This document shows, piece after piece, positions 5,276 to 5,784 of a DNA stretch of 5,784 nucleotides; the stretch's first letter is position 1; each line of letters starts with the position of its first letter. Source of the stretch: Alphaproteobacteria bacterium. Its GTDB lineage: Bacteria > Pseudomonadota > Alphaproteobacteria > Rhodobacterales > Rhodobacteraceae. The notes below the pieces were generated by a model. It was not told where the DNA came from and searched no databases. It was given only the letters and a program-made list of their open reading frames with translations. Both the position numbers and the translations under genes were made by a program. The stretch is taken from positions 1 to 5,784 of the forward strand of contig JAUHWJ010000150.1 of assembly GCA_030424705.1 (NCBI GenBank), given 5' to 3'.

Positions 5276-5784
5276 TCAATCTCCTTCGTCCTTGGCCACG
5301 TCCGGCAGGAGGGGCACGAAACGCACCGGCCCGAGTTCCTGATAGTCGAGACCGTGCTCCGTCTTCACGATACGGAGCAACTGCTGCATTTCGTCGGACT
5401 GGCCGACAGGCAGAACCATGATCCCCCCGACCCGCAACTGGTCCAGAAGGAGCGATGGGGGATCCTCCGCCGCGGCTGTGACCAGAATGCGGTCGAACGG
5501 CGCCTGATCCGGCCAGCCGCGCGCACCGTCCCCCGAGACGATGGAGACGGTAGAAAGCGCCAGCGCCTCCATCCGCGCGCGGGCCTGCCGGGCGAGCGGG
5601 CGATGGCGTTCGATCGCGTAGACGCGCCGGGCCAGGCGCGCGAGGATTGCGGACTGGTAGCCGGAGCCGGCGCCGACCTCGAGCACCTTGCAGCGCGGGG
5701 TGACGGAGAGCGCATGAGTCATCAGCCCGACGACTGAGGGCTGGGAAATGGTCTGGCCGCAGGCGATGGGCAGCGGAATGTCCT
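5276..5784 (-). CDS. pcm: Protein-L-isoaspartate O-methyltransferase, N-terminus outside window
   Basis: Pcm methylates isoaspartyl residues in damaged proteins with S-adenosylmethionine, starting their repair to aspartate; it is cytosolic. The visible part is 168 residues of the usual 200-220 and stays open to the right edge; the ATG at 5722 is internal. Upstream of it the frame reads [20 protein letters not shown], matching the family block PLPI-x-GQTISQP that lies before the SAM-binding motif. Motif I is [13 protein letters not shown], a typical glycine-rich SAM loop, and an acidic residue after the next strand (AIER) should hold the ribose. [27 protein letters not shown] fits the later conserved block of this family. 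The gene lies three bases upstream of the nlpD-like gene, an association known from many proteobacteria (surE-pcm-nlpD). Promoter and start are beyond the window. Confidence 0.94.
   Translation of the reverse strand, partial: DIPLPIACGQTISQPSVVGLMTHALSVTPRCKVLEVGAGSGYQSAILARLARRVYAIERHRPLARQARARMEALALSTVSIVSGDGARGWPDQAPFDRILVTAAAEDPPSLLLDQLRVGGIMVLPVGQSDEMQQLLRIVKTEHGLDYQELGPVRFVPLLPDVAKDEGD
5281..5286 (-). promoter_or_regulatory. Ribosome-binding site of the nlpD-like gene, inside the end of pcm
   Basis: On the minus strand AAGGAG is followed by eight bases and the ATG at 5272. It overlaps the last codons of pcm, indicating a two-gene operon in which translation of the lipoprotein follows that of pcm. 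Confidence 0.65.

Overview
The window reads as a chromosomal core region of a high-GC alphaproteobacterium. The support for this is the strong G/C third-position bias in every real gene, the alphaproteobacterial look of TatA and TatB, and the company of tat genes with pcm and an nlpD-like gene. The genus cannot be fixed from the sequence alone. I see no insertion sequence, CRISPR array, tRNA, rRNA or phage remnant, and no gene looks recently acquired.

Layout, left to right. Positions 1-399 (+) are the 3' end of a major-facilitator transporter of the UMF1/Atg22-like type. A 60-base gap with a possible weak promoter leads to an orphan ABC-transporter ATPase of the FbpC/PotA-like type (+), whose best start is a TTG at 460 behind a GGAGG. 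A 108-base intergenic gap carries a promoter-like element and a perfect 8-bp GC hairpin just ahead of the tat operon. tatA (1702-1911), tatB (1941-2426) and tatC (2430-3287) follow in tight succession and encode the complete twin-arginine translocase. A DUF815-type AAA+ ATPase gene (3284-4165) overlaps tatC by four bases (GTGA), so it is probably a fourth cistron of the same operon.

Only 15 bases further on begins a convergent minus-strand unit. It holds a LysM/LytM lipoprotein of the NlpD type (5272 down to 4181), preceded three bases upstream by pcm, the protein-L-isoaspartate O-methyltransferase, whose N-terminus lies beyond the right edge.

How the genes fit together. TatABC exports folded proteins carrying twin-arginine signals. 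The NlpD-like lipoprotein has lost three of the five LytM active-site residues, so it is predicted to regulate cell-wall amidases rather than cut peptidoglycan. In E. coli the amidases AmiA and AmiC are Tat substrates and NlpD activates AmiC, so the convergent neighbours may share an envelope/division theme; that link is inference here. Pcm repairs isoaspartyl damage and is linked to nlpD in many proteobacteria. The MFS and ABC genes look like ordinary transport genes with no visible functional tie to tat. I did not find a convincing new multi-gene system. The points most worth following are the tatC-DUF815 coupling, the degenerate LytM site and the hairpin in the tat leader.
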